From: DASUMP01 sp036277635
Lineage (GTDB): Bacteria; Actinomycetota; Acidimicrobiia; IMCC26256; PALSA-610
Assembly: GCA_036277635.1 (NCBI GenBank)
Contig: DASUMP010000125.1
Coordinates: 1-20,748 of the forward strand
Length of the DNA: 20,748 nt
Direction: 5' to 3'
A program made the translations under genes and the position numbers. Positions 13,620 to 20,748 of this stretch are shown in pieces. Every line of letters begins with the position of its first letter. The stretch's first letter is position 1. The notes below the pieces were generated by a model. It was not told where the DNA came from and searched no databases. It worked only from the letters and a program-made list of their open reading frames with translations.

Positions 13620-16043
13620 ATGACGGAACGGGTGGAGCAGCTGCTCGCCGCGCTCGAGCTCGACGAGAAGGCCGCGATGGTCGCCGGTCGCGACCTGTGG
13701 CACACCCCCGCGATCGAGCGGGCCGGCGTCCCCGGTCTGCGCGTCACCGACGGCCCCAACGGCGCGCGCGGCAGCCGCTTCTCGGGCGCGACCTCGGCGT
13801 GCTTCCCGTGCGGCAGCGCGCTCGGCGCGACGTGGAACATGGCCCTCGTCGAAGAAGTCGGCCGCTGCATCGGCGAGGAGGCGCAGACCAAAGGCGCGCA
13901 CGTGCTGCTCGCGCCGACGGTGAACCTCCACCGGCAGCCACTCGCGGGCCGGAACTTCGAGTGCCCGTCGGAAGACCCGCACCTCGCGGCGCGCTACGCG
14001 GTCGCGTACATCCGCGGCGTGCAATCGACCGGCGTCGGCGCGGCGGTGAAGCACTTCGTCGCCAACGACTCCGAGTTCGAGCGCATGACGATCAGCTCCG
14101 AGGTCGACGCGGTGACGCTACGCGAGGTGTACCTGCAGCCGTTCGAGGCCGCGGTGCGCGAAGCGGGCGCGTGGATGGTGATGTCGGCGTACAACCGCCT
14201 CCACGGCACCTACTGCTCCGAGCACGAGTGGCTGCTCACCGACCTGCTGAAGGGGGAATGGGGCTTCGACGGCGTCGTCATCTCCGACTGGTTCGGCACC
14301 CACTCCACCGCGCCCGCGGCGCGCGGCGGGCTCGACCTCGAGATGCCCGGTCCTCCGCTGTGGTTCGGCGCGCCGCTTGCCGACGCGGTGCGCGCGGGCG
14401 ACGTCGACGAGGCGGTACTCGACGACAAGATCCGCCGGCTGCTGGTGTGCATGGAGCGCACCGGCGCGCTCGACGGTGTCGGCGGCGGCGACGAACGTTC
14501 GGTCGACGACCCGGAGCACCGCGACGTCGCCCGCCGGGCCGCGCGGGAGAGCTTCGTGCTCCTGAGCAACGACGGCGTGCTGCCGCTCACGGGCGTGCGG
14601 CGCGTCGCGGTGATCGGACCGAACGCCGAGCTCACGAACATCATCGGCGGCGGCAGCGCGAACGTCACGCCCCACTACGCGATCTCGCCGCTCGACGGGC
14701 TCCGGGAACGCCTCGCCGCCGAGGGCGTGACCGTCGAGTTCGCGCGCGGCTGCCTCGCGCACAAGCGGCTCCCGGCCATCGACGGCCGCATGCTCGAGCG
14801 TCCGCTGCGCGTCGAGCTGTTCCGCGACGGCGAGGTGATCCACGCGTTCGACGCCCGCCGCGGCCACTTCTCGTGGCTCGGCGAGTACGGCGGCGGTCTG
14901 CGCCTCCGCGACGCGGTCGCGCGCGTGACCGGCGTGGTCGTTGCACCCGAAGCCGGTGAGTACCGCGTCGGCCTCACCGTCGCGGGCAAGGCGCGGCTGT
15001 TCCTCGACGGCGATCTCGTCGTCGACGCCGCGGGCGACGACGTCGCGCGCGGCGACTCGTTCTACGGGTTCGGCAGCGCCGAGCTCACCGCGCCGGTCAC
15101 GTTCGCCGCCGGCCAGCGCGCCGAGCTGCGGGTCGAGTACGCCCCCGACGACCGCGCCGTGGTCGGGGGAGTGATCGTCGGCCTGGTGCCACCCGACCCG
15201 TCCGACGGCATCGACCGTGCCGTGGATCTCGCGCGCGACTGCGACGCCGCGATCGTGGTCGTCGGCACCGACGGCGAATGGGAGACCGAAGGCAACGACC
15301 GCACGACGATGGACCTCCCGGGCCGCCAGGACGAGCTCGTCGCGCGCGTCCTCGACGCGCAGCCGCGCACGGTCGTGGTCGTCAACGCCGCGTCACCGGT
15401 GTCGATGCCGTGGGCCGACGCTGCCGCCGCGACGATGCAGGCGTGGTTCCCGGGTCAGGAGTGGGGCCGCGCGCTCGCCGACGTGCTGAGCGGCGACGTC
15501 TCCCCGTCGGGGCGACTCCCCACGACCATCCCGATGCGCGTCGACGACGCGCCGCCGATGGCGGGCGGCACGCGCTCGTACCCGGGCGAAGCCGGCGCGG
15601 TCCACTACACGGAGGGGCTGCTCGTCGGGCACCGGTGGTACGACGCGCACGACATCGAGCCCCGGTTCCCGTTCGGGCACGGCCTCTCGTACACGACGTT
15701 CGCGTGGAGCGACGCCACCGTGACGCCGAGTGCCGACGGCGGTGCGGTCGTGCACGTGCGGGTCGCGAACACGGGCGCGGTCGCGGCGTCGGAAGTCGTC
15801 CAGGTGTACGTGCACCGCATCGGGCATCCGCCGGAGCGCCCCGACCAGGAGCTGCGGGGCTTCGCGAAGGTCGCGCTCGCGCCGGGTGATGCGCGTGGCG
15901 TCGAGGTACCGATCAGCGGGCGCGCGTTCCAGCGGTGGGACGACGCCGCCGGGGCGTGGGCGACGGTGGCGGGCGACTACGAGGTGCGGGTCGCCGCGTC
16001 GTCGCGCGACGTGCGGGCGACGCTCGCGTTCAGCGTGGGATGA
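13620..16043 (+). CDS. Beta-glucosidase, glycoside hydrolase family 3 with PA14 insertion
   Basis: This 807-residue enzyme has the GH3 N-terminal barrel (about 10-310) with VTDGPNG, KHFVANDSE and VISDWFGTHS, where Asp223 is the expected nucleophile. A PA14-like beta domain is inserted in the C-terminal half (about 395-530, including YRVGLTVAGKARLFLDG). The alpha/beta sandwich follows with DGEWETEGNDRTTMDLPGRQ, whose Glu555 or Glu557 is the candidate acid/base. FPFGHGLSYTTF and a fibronectin-III-like domain close the protein. It resembles PA14-type beta-glucosidases such as that of Kluyveromyces marxianus. No signal peptide is visible, so it probably acts in the cytosol on imported glucosides. 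GGAGGGG (13607-13613) is a strong ribosome site 6 bases before the ATG. Confidence 0.93.
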   Translation: MTERVEQLLAALELDEKAAMVAGRDLWHTPAIERAGVPGLRVTDGPNGARGSRFSGATSACFPCGSALGATWNMALVEEVGRCIGEEAQTKGAHVLLAPTVNLHRQPLAGRNFECPSEDPHLAARYAVAYIRGVQSTGVGAAVKHFVANDSEFERMTISSEVDAVTLREVYLQPFEAAVREAGAWMVMSAYNRLHGTYCSEHEWLLTDLLKGEWGFDGVVISDWFGTHSTAPAARGGLDLEMPGPPLWFGAPLADAVRAGDVDEAVLDDKIRRLLVCMERTGALDGVGGGDERSVDDPEHRDVARRAARESFVLLSNDGVLPLTGVRRVAVIGPNAELTNIIGGGSANVTPHYAISPLDGLRERLAAEGVTVEFARGCLAHKRLPAIDGRMLERPLRVELFRDGEVIHAFDARRGHFSWLGEYGGGLRLRDAVARVTGVVVAPEAGEYRVGLTVAGKARLFLDGDLVVDAAGDDVARGDSFYGFGSAELTAPVTFAAGQRAELRVEYAPDDRAVVGGVIVGLVPPDPSDGIDRAVDLARDCDAAIVVVGTDGEWETEGNDRTTMDLPGRQDELVARVLDAQPRTVVVVNAASPVSMPWADAAAATMQAWFPGQEWGRALADVLSGDVSPSGRLPTTIPMRVDDAPPMAGGTRSYPGEAGAVHYTEGLLVGHRWYDAHDIEPRFPFGHGLSYTTFAWSDATVTPSADGGAVVHVRVANTGAVAASEVVQVYVHRIGHPPERPDQELRGFAKVALAPGDARGVEVPISGRAFQRWDDAAGAWATVAGDYEVRVAASSRDVRATLAFSVG

Positions 16044-17169
16044 CGCTGCCGCCCGCGTCGTCGAACCGCTCGCGCAGCTCGCCGGCGTCGATCCCGAAGT
16101 CGTCGAGCGAGTACCGGTGCGGCCCGTGCTCGCCCTGCGGGTGCGCGGCGACGTAGGCCTCGAGGCGAGTGCGCGTCACGCCGGTGAGCTCGTCGTCGAA
16201 GTGCGCGTAGATCCGCTCGACCGACCCGATCGGATCGCGCACGAGCGCGTCGTACGGGAGGTCGAACCACTGGGGTTCCTGTTCCGGGTGCGCGGCGCGG
16301 TGCGCGGCGACCCGGCGGACGCACTCGACCAGCACGTCGGGCCAGTGGCGGGCGATGTAGTCGCGGTGGTCCGTCTCGCTCCACGTGCCCGACAGCGAGC
16401 GCACCAACGAGCTGACCGACGCGGTGACCGTCAGCGGGTCGCGGTGGGTCATCACGAGGCACGCGTCGGGATACTGCGCGAGCAGCTCGGGGAGGGCGAG
16501 GCAGTGGTGCGGGGTCTTCAACGACCACCGGCCCGGAGCGCGCGACTGCAGCACCTGGAGGCAGCGGCGGTGGTGCGCGTACGCCGAGTGCTGATCGTGC
16601 GCGAGGAGCCATTCGCTGTAGCTCGGGATGTTCGCGAGCGTCTCCCACAGCAGCGAGCGGAAGTCGTGCGCGAGCAACGTGACGCACTCGGTCGGTCCGT
16701 CGGGTGCTTCGTAGTGCATCGCGCGGAACTGCGGGTTGAGCGCGTGCAGCGCTTCCTCGTCGGCCGCAGCCTGCGCCACGCGCGGATCCGTGGTGAGGGT
16801 CGCCGTGTCGGGCGGCGGCACGGGATCGAGCGCCTCCCACCGCAGCAGCGAGCGGTGGGCGGGGTCGCAGTCGAGCAGGTAGGAGAGCAACGTGGTGCCG
16901 GTGCGGGGGAGGCCCACGACGATCAACGGGCGCGTGACCGGGGTCGTCGCGAGCTCGGGGTGGTTGCGGTGCCAGTCGAGGATCCGCAGCCGGTTGGTGA
17001 GCATCCGCGTGATCTGCGCTTCGAGCGCGATCGCGCCGAGCTCCGACAGCGCCGCCTCGTCGCGCAGCGACGCCACGAGCGCGTCGAGCCCGTCGCGGTA
17101 GGACGGGTCGCCGAAGTCGTCGGTGCCCGCGGCGAACGCCGCGGCTTCGCACAGCGCGTCGACGTTCAC
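16030..17169 (-). CDS. Sulfotransferase family protein (PAPS-dependent type)
   Basis: This 379-residue cytosolic protein has an N-terminal helical region (1-80). LIVVGLPRTGTTLL (82-95) follows, the 5'-phosphosulfate-binding loop for PAPS. WSLKTPHH lies at 215-222, and THRDPLTVTASVSSL (241-255) carries the 3'-phosphate contacts (Arg243, Ser251). These match the Sulfotransfer_3 family, which moves sulfate from PAPS to hydroxyl or amine groups of lipids, sugars or other small molecules. The acceptor is unknown. Its GTG start overlaps the stop of the EthD-like gene by four bases, so the two products are probably made together. Its 3' end overlaps the converging GH3 gene by 14 bases. Confidence 0.88.
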   Translation of the reverse strand: MNVDALCEAAAFAAGTDDFGDPSYRDGLDALVASLRDEAALSELGAIALEAQITRMLTNRLRILDWHRNHPELATTPVTRPLIVVGLPRTGTTLLSYLLDCDPAHRSLLRWEALDPVPPPDTATLTTDPRVAQAAADEEALHALNPQFRAMHYEAPDGPTECVTLLAHDFRSLLWETLANIPSYSEWLLAHDQHSAYAHHRRCLQVLQSRAPGRWSLKTPHHCLALPELLAQYPDACLVMTHRDPLTVTASVSSLVRSLSGTWSETDHRDYIARHWPDVLVECVRRVAAHRAAHPEQEPQWFDLPYDALVRDPIGSVERIYAHFDDELTGVTRTRLEAYVAAHPQGEHGPHRYSLDDFGIDAGELRERFDDAGGSVIPR

Positions 17170-17888
17170 GACTTGAGCAGGTACTCGCTCATCGTGAAGT
17201 TGCGCAGCGTCGTGGGATCGGCGAGCCGCTTCGTGGAGTCGAGCATGATGCGGATGTGCTCGCCGAGCCGGTCGGGCGCGTCGACGCCGAAGAACCGCTG
17301 CAGGTCGGTGAGGTGCTCGACGGTGGGCCAGCCCTCCTCCACGATCGCTCGGTACCGCGGCGCGCCGGGCGTGAGCGCGCGCACGACGGTGTTGCGCACG
17401 TAGCGCATCCGCGGCTGCATCCACTCTGACATCGGCGACTGGTGGCCGTACCAGTGGCCGAGGAACGTGTCGTCGTCGACGCCGACCGGCGGCTCGAAGA
17501 CGGTGAGCGTGATGATGCCGGGCGAGCGCGTGCCGTCGGGCCAGTCGCGCGGCTGCGGCCAGTGCTCCGTGCGCCCGTAGTCGGAGTAGAGCGACTCGGT
17601 GACGAGGTAGCCGGCGCGCCGGATGCCGAGCGTGCGGATGATCTCCTCGTAGGGCGCGCGGAAGTCGTGTGCGTCGAGCCACACCGAGATCTGCACGCGG
17701 ATCGGCAGCTCGTCGCCCGGCAGCGGGACCATCGACGCCACGTCGGCATCGGCGTCGTCGAGGTTCACCTGGAGTCCGCGCGGCCCGAGGGCGAGCAGCG
17801 CGGGGGCGACCTCGTCGAGCACCGTGCGGCCGAGCTCGGCCGCGTCGCGCTCCGGTCGGTCCCACACCAAGTAGACGAGCTTCTCCAT
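17166..17888 (-). CDS. EthD-like dimeric alpha/beta-barrel protein
   Basis: This 240-residue protein is related by pattern to EthD/Dabb proteins. It seems to contain two ferredoxin-like halves: residues 1-110, starting EKLVYLVWDRP, and 120-240, with TFLGHWYGHQSPMSEWMQPRMRYVRNTV, where His145 and His149 sit in an EthD-like motif. EthD proteins accompany P450s and other enzymes in ether and polyketide metabolism, as small enzymes or helpers. The exact function here is unknown. The ATG has GGGAGC about 7 bases upstream. It lies 25 bases after the malonyl-CoA decarboxylase and is coupled to the sulfotransferase. There is no signal peptide or membrane segment. Confidence 0.7.
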   Translation of the reverse strand: MEKLVYLVWDRPERDAAELGRTVLDEVAPALLALGPRGLQVNLDDADADVASMVPLPGDELPIRVQISVWLDAHDFRAPYEEIIRTLGIRRAGYLVTESLYSDYGRTEHWPQPRDWPDGTRSPGIITLTVFEPPVGVDDDTFLGHWYGHQSPMSEWMQPRMRYVRNTVVRALTPGAPRYRAIVEEGWPTVEHLTDLQRFFGVDAPDRLGEHIRIMLDSTKRLADPTTLRNFTMSEYLLKS

Positions 17889-17913
17889 GCCTGCTCCCGC
17901 TCGTGGTGGCGGG

Positions 17914-19341
17914 TCAGTCTGGCAGGAGCGCGCGCACCGCGTCGCCCGCCGCGACCGCACCGTCGGCGATGTACGCCTCCGCGCGCGCCGAGAGGTGTTC
18001 GGGCTCGTAGCGGTAGGTGGCCATCACGCCGGCCGAGCGGGCGAGCCCGGTCGGGCTCGGGTCGGCCATCCAGTTCAGGCGATCGACCGACGCGCCGTTC
18101 GCGAGGTGGAAGTTCGCGACGGGATCCTGGACGCGCGCGTCGCGCGTGGTCGTGAGCAGTCGCGCCGCGAGCGCGAGCACGAGGGGTCGGAGCGCGAGCG
18201 CGCGGGTGCGGTCGTTCGGCCAGTCGGGGTCGCGCAACGTCGCTCCCACCTCGGCCGCGGTGGCGCCGGGCGGGAGCAGCGCGCGCTCGCCGGGCGTGAG
18301 GTCGTCGTCGCCCAATCGCGTCGTGCACCAGTCGGCGAACGCGGGGACCGGCGACAACGTGGCGTAGGTGCGGACGCCGGGGAGCTCGGTGGCGAGCCGC
18401 TCGACCACCTGCTTGATCAACGCGTTGCCGAGGTTCACGCCCGCGAGTCCGGGCTGGCAGCTCGAGATCGAATAGAAGATCGCGGTGTCGGCGTGCGCGA
18501 CGTCGAGGTCGGGCGCCTCCTCGTCGAGCAGCACCGGGAGCTCGCCGACGATGCCGCGGGTGAGCGCGACCTCCACGAACACGATCGGCTCGTTCGGCAT
18601 CGAGGGATGGAAGAACGCGAAGCAGCGCCGGTCGGAATCGAGCCGGTTCTCGAGATCGGCCCACGACTCGATCGCGTGCACCGCCTCGTAGTCGATGAGC
18701 TTCTCGAGCAGCGACGCGGGGGCGTCCCACGTGATGCGCCGCAGCTCCAGCAACCCCACGTCGAACAGCGTGGTGAGGTGCGCCTTCAGCTCGTGGTCGA
18801 GGTCGGCGCGCCCCGGGTCGTCGGTGCCGAGGCGCAAGAGGTCGGCGCGCAGGTCGACGAGGAACTTCACGCCCGATCCGAGTCCGGTGAACAGGTGCAG
18901 CAGCCGGGCCGAGGCGGGCGTCAGCGCGTCGCGCAGGTCGCGCTCGGCGGCGCGCCGAGCCGCCGCGCCCGACGCGTCGGTCACCGCGCGTACCGCGGCG
19001 TCGACGGTGTCGCGGGGAGCGGCGAACTCACGGCCGACCATGGTGAGGAACCGCCGCCTGCCCGTGTCCGACAGCGACAGGTACGTCGCCGCCACCGACG
19101 CCGCTTCGACGCGTTGCGACGCGGTGTCGCGGCGCGCGAGCAGCTCGGCGATGCGGGCGCGGAGGCGCTCCGCGTCGCGGTCGGGGAGATCGGGCGCGAC
19201 GTCGAGCTCGTGGACCGCCGGTGCACCCGGGAGTCCCGCGGTCAGCGCGGAGCGCGTCCCCGTGCGCCGGAACCGGCGCCACGGCGCCTCGAGCAAGCGA
19301 CGCGAACGCGCCGCCGCGTCCAACCGGTCGGGAGTCACCAC
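17914..19341 (-). CDS. Malonyl-CoA decarboxylase
   Basis: This 475-residue protein converts malonyl-CoA to acetyl-CoA and CO2. The N-terminal helical domain (about 1-190) is followed by the acetyltransferase-like catalytic domain. Family landmarks are FFHPSMPNEPIVFVEVAL, FYSISSCQPGLAGVNLGNALIKQVV, TLSPVPAF (Ser330) and DPVANFHLANGA with His412 followed by RLNWMAD. Ser330 and His412 correspond to the Ser/His catalytic pair of the human enzyme. Length is normal for the family. Adjacent in-frame GTG codons (19341, 19338) both could start translation. A GACAAT hexamer (19353-19348) ends 6 bases before the first, so a leaderless mRNA is plausible. It heads an operon with the EthD-like and sulfotransferase genes. 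No matB- or matC-like partner is in the window. Confidence 0.92.
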   Translation of the reverse strand: MVTPDRLDAAARSRRLLEAPWRRFRRTGTRSALTAGLPGAPAVHELDVAPDLPDRDAERLRARIAELLARRDTASQRVEAASVAATYLSLSDTGRRRFLTMVGREFAAPRDTVDAAVRAVTDASGAAARRAAERDLRDALTPASARLLHLFTGLGSGVKFLVDLRADLLRLGTDDPGRADLDHELKAHLTTLFDVGLLELRRITWDAPASLLEKLIDYEAVHAIESWADLENRLDSDRRCFAFFHPSMPNEPIVFVEVALTRGIVGELPVLLDEEAPDLDVAHADTAIFYSISSCQPGLAGVNLGNALIKQVVERLATELPGVRTYATLSPVPAFADWCTTRLGDDDLTPGERALLPPGATAAEVGATLRDPDWPNDRTRALALRPLVLALAARLLTTTRDARVQDPVANFHLANGASVDRLNWMADPSPTGLARSAGVMATYRYEPEHLSARAEAYIADGAVAAGDAVRALLPD

Positions 19342-19347
19342 ACCACT

Positions 19348-19353
19348 ATTGTC
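19348..19353 (-). promoter_or_regulatory. Candidate -10 element (GACAAT) of malonyl-CoA decarboxylase operon
   Basis: GACAAT on the minus strand agrees with the -10 consensus at four positions and ends 6 bases before the GTG at 19341. No ribosome binding site is seen upstream, so transcription probably begins at the start codon. The spacing is similar to the stronger cases at 88-93 and 12174-12179. Confidence 0.35.
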
Positions 19354-19377
19354 GCCCGGAGCGGCGAGCGTCCGCGA

Positions 19378-19392
19378 GGCGGGTATCCCGCC
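19378..19392. promoter_or_regulatory. Perfect inverted repeat between divergent genes
   Basis: GGCGGG-TAT-CCCGCC is a perfect 6-base inverted repeat with a 3-base centre. It lies in the 82-base gap between malonyl-CoA decarboxylase (-) and the SDR gene (+), 25 bases upstream of the minus-strand -10 candidate. It could be an operator for one or both genes, or a hairpin in the SDR leader. Confidence 0.4.
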
Positions 19393-19423
19393 GAGCAGCG
19401 AGCGCGACCGAAGGGACTGTTCT

Positions 19424-20182
19424 TTGGACTTCGCGGGCAAGGTGGCGCTCGTCACCGGTGGTGGGAGCGGGATCGGGGAAGCCGCGGCGCGACAGCTCGG
19501 TGCGCGCGGCGCCCAGGTCGTGGTCGCCGACGTCGTCGCGGAGCAGGCCGAGCGGGTCGCGAGCGCGATCACCGAGCCGGGCGGCGCCGCGTTCGCGTGC
19601 ACGGTCGATGTCGCCGACGAGGCGTCGGTCGACGCGATGGTCCGGGCGGCCGTCGAGCGCTTCGGGCGGCTCGACTGCGCGTGCAACGCCGCCGGCATCA
19701 GCCCCGGCGCGGCGGCCTTCCACGAGACGTCGCTCGACAGCTGGAACCGGGTCGTCGCGGTGAACCTCACCGGCGTGTTCCTCTCCATGCGCGCCGAGCT
19801 CGCGCAGCTCGTGGCGCAGGGGAGCGGCGGCGCGATCGTGAACGTGTCGTCGGGCGCGGGTGTCGTGGCGTCGCCGGGCCAGCCGCAGTACACCGCCGCG
19901 AAGCACGGCGTGCTCGGGCTCACGAAGGTGGCGGCGGCCGAGTACGCGCGCAACGGGATCCGGGTGAACGCCGTGCTGCCTGGCACCACCGACACGCCGA
20001 TGCTACGCCGCTACATGGACGAGAACCCCGGCATCGAGAAGTTCCTCATGCGCTCGCTGCCCACCGGTCGCCTCGGCCAGGCCGACGAGATCGCGGCCGC
20101 GATCGTGTGGCTCTGCTCCGACGCCGCGTCGTTCGTGAGCGGCGACTCGATGCTCGTCGACGGCGGCCAGGTCTGCCGCTGA
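19424..20182 (+). CDS. SDR family NAD(P)-dependent oxidoreductase
   Basis: This 252-residue classical short-chain dehydrogenase has cofactor loop TGGGSGIG (11-18), NAAG (88-91), the catalytic set Asn114, Ser142/143, Tyr156 and Lys160 (YTAAK), and the C-terminal SGDSMLVDGG. Asp36 after the second strand (VVVADV) suggests preference for NAD over NADP. Such enzymes interconvert alcohols and ketones, and 3-hydroxyacyl substrates are likely given the crotonase neighbours, but this is inference. The start is TTG at 19424. AGGGA at 19412-19416 lies 7 bases upstream, and the protein then starts at MDFAGKVALVTGG, the usual SDR N-terminus. Its stop is 16 bases from the converging crotonase stop. Confidence 0.92.
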   Translation: MDFAGKVALVTGGGSGIGEAAARQLGARGAQVVVADVVAEQAERVASAITEPGGAAFACTVDVADEASVDAMVRAAVERFGRLDCACNAAGISPGAAAFHETSLDSWNRVVAVNLTGVFLSMRAELAQLVAQGSGGAIVNVSSGAGVVASPGQPQYTAAKHGVLGLTKVAAAEYARNGIRVNAVLPGTTDTPMLRRYMDENPGIEKFLMRSLPTGRLGQADEIAAAIVWLCSDAASFVSGDSMLVDGGQVCR

Positions 20183-20198
20183 GAGCGAGCAGGCCCGC

Positions 20199-20748
20199 TC
20201 AGAGACGGCCGGTGCGGCGGTACTCCTCGGGCACCCAGCTCGGCGAGCGCTTCTCCACGAACGCGGTGAACCCCTCGACCATCTCGTCGCCCGCGAGGGA
20301 TTCGTCGAAGGTGAGCTTGTCGATCGCGCCGTAGCGCGCGTTGATCACGCGCTTCAGGGCGCGCCGCGCCCGCGGGGCCGACTGCAAGAGATCAGCGACG
20401 GCGCGCTCGGTCGCGTCGGCGAGATCGTCGTGGGCGACGACGCGCGCCACGAGCCCGTAGCGCTCCGCTTCACTCGCCGAGAGCCGTCGCCCGGTGAAGA
20501 GCATGTCGCGGGCGACCGCGATCCCCACGTGCTCGGGCAGGATCGCCGCGTGGTACGTGTCGGCGACGCCGCGGTGCAGCTCGGGCGCGCCGAACACCGC
20601 CCGATCCGACGCGATCGCGAGGTCGGACAGCATCGTGATCAGCAGGCCGCCACCCATGCAGAGCCCGTTCACCGACGCGACCACCGGTTTGCGGCTCTCG
20701 CGGATCGCCTCGAACGGCACGACGCCCGGACCGAGCAGTGCACCCATG
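20199..20748 (-). CDS. Crotonase family (enoyl-CoA hydratase-like) protein, C-terminal part
   Basis: The gene enters from the right edge, so only about 183 C-terminal residues are seen; the first oxyanion-hole segment is outside. Visible are KPVVASVNGLCMGGGLLITMLSDLAIASD, the second oxyanion-hole segment, and FGAPELHRGV, which holds the second catalytic Glu. The first catalytic Glu position is Leu (GGGLLI), so ordinary hydratase activity is doubtful. The C-terminus with FVEKRSPSWVPEEYRRTGRL is typical of crotonases. The ATG at 20747 is probably an internal Met, since about 80-90 residues of the fold are still missing before it. It converges on the SDR gene. Confidence 0.85.
   Translation of the reverse strand, partial: MGALLGPGVVPFEAIRESRKPVVASVNGLCMGGGLLITMLSDLAIASDRAVFGAPELHRGVADTYHAAILPEHVGIAVARDMLFTGRRLSASEAERYGLVARVVAHDDLADATERAVADLLQSAPRARRALKRVINARYGAIDKLTFDESLAGDEMVEGFTAFVEKRSPSWVPEEYRRTGRL

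Noticed and set aside
18695..19423. Long N-terminal extension of the SDR protein
   Set aside because: It lies opposite malonyl-CoA decarboxylase; the SDR fold starts at the TTG at 19424 with its own ribosome site.
20183..20198. Possible hairpin terminator between the SDR and the last crotonase (GAGCG/CGCTC)
   Set aside because: Five-base arms with no U-run are too weak in GC-rich DNA to report as a terminator.
1..20748. CRISPR arrays, insertion sequences, defence or toxin-antitoxin systems
   Set aside because: No regularly spaced repeats, transposase motifs, terminal repeats or recognisable defence proteins were seen.

Overview
This is a gene-dense, very GC-rich bacterial chromosome segment. 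Coding frames show strong G/C bias at third positions, GTG and TTG starts are common, and some promoters appear to be leaderless. With several crotonases, VOC proteins, an EthD-like protein, a PAPS-type sulfotransferase and an AgpS-like flavoprotein, this points to a high-GC actinobacterium, perhaps Acidimicrobiia. The taxonomic call is inference; there is no rRNA or marker protein. No mobile element, CRISPR array, integrase or toxin-antitoxin pair is visible. No stretch over 300 bases lacks a gene; the longest gap is 9622-9761 (140 bases), which holds a nested inverted repeat.

Layout. 1-1380: the 5' end of a MATE transporter (-), a divergent small hypothetical gene (+) whose end runs into tRNA-Leu(UAA), and a secreted Calx-beta protein (+). 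1384-3193: a (-) operon of two VOC proteins and a Gfo/Idh/MocA oxidoreductase, each joined by a 4-base overlap, with a palindrome at its promoter. 3301-3936: a DedA membrane protein (+). 3890-7953: a (-) operon of HAD hydrolase, histidine phosphatase, crotonase, CBS-domain citrate synthase and SnoaL-like protein. 8002-9621: a Tat-exported PhoD-type phosphatase (+).

9762-12166: a (-) pair, crotonase then AGPS-like FAD oxidase. 12223-16043: a (+) pair, DAO-family flavin oxidoreductase then GH3 beta-glucosidase with a PA14 insertion. 16030-19341: a (-) operon of malonyl-CoA decarboxylase, EthD-like protein and sulfotransferase. 19424-20182: an SDR dehydrogenase (+). 20199-20748: the 3' part of a third crotonase (-).

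The common theme is acyl-CoA and oxidative metabolism. The crotonases, citrate synthase, malonyl-CoA decarboxylase and SDR would process CoA thioesters. The VOC, EthD, SnoaL and sulfotransferase proteins are families often found in degradation or tailoring of small organic molecules. I found no clear defence or mobile system. The least explained units are the malonyl-CoA decarboxylase/EthD/sulfotransferase operon, the HAD-to-SnoaL operon with atypical active sites, and symmetric -10 elements that may start leaderless transcripts in both directions.
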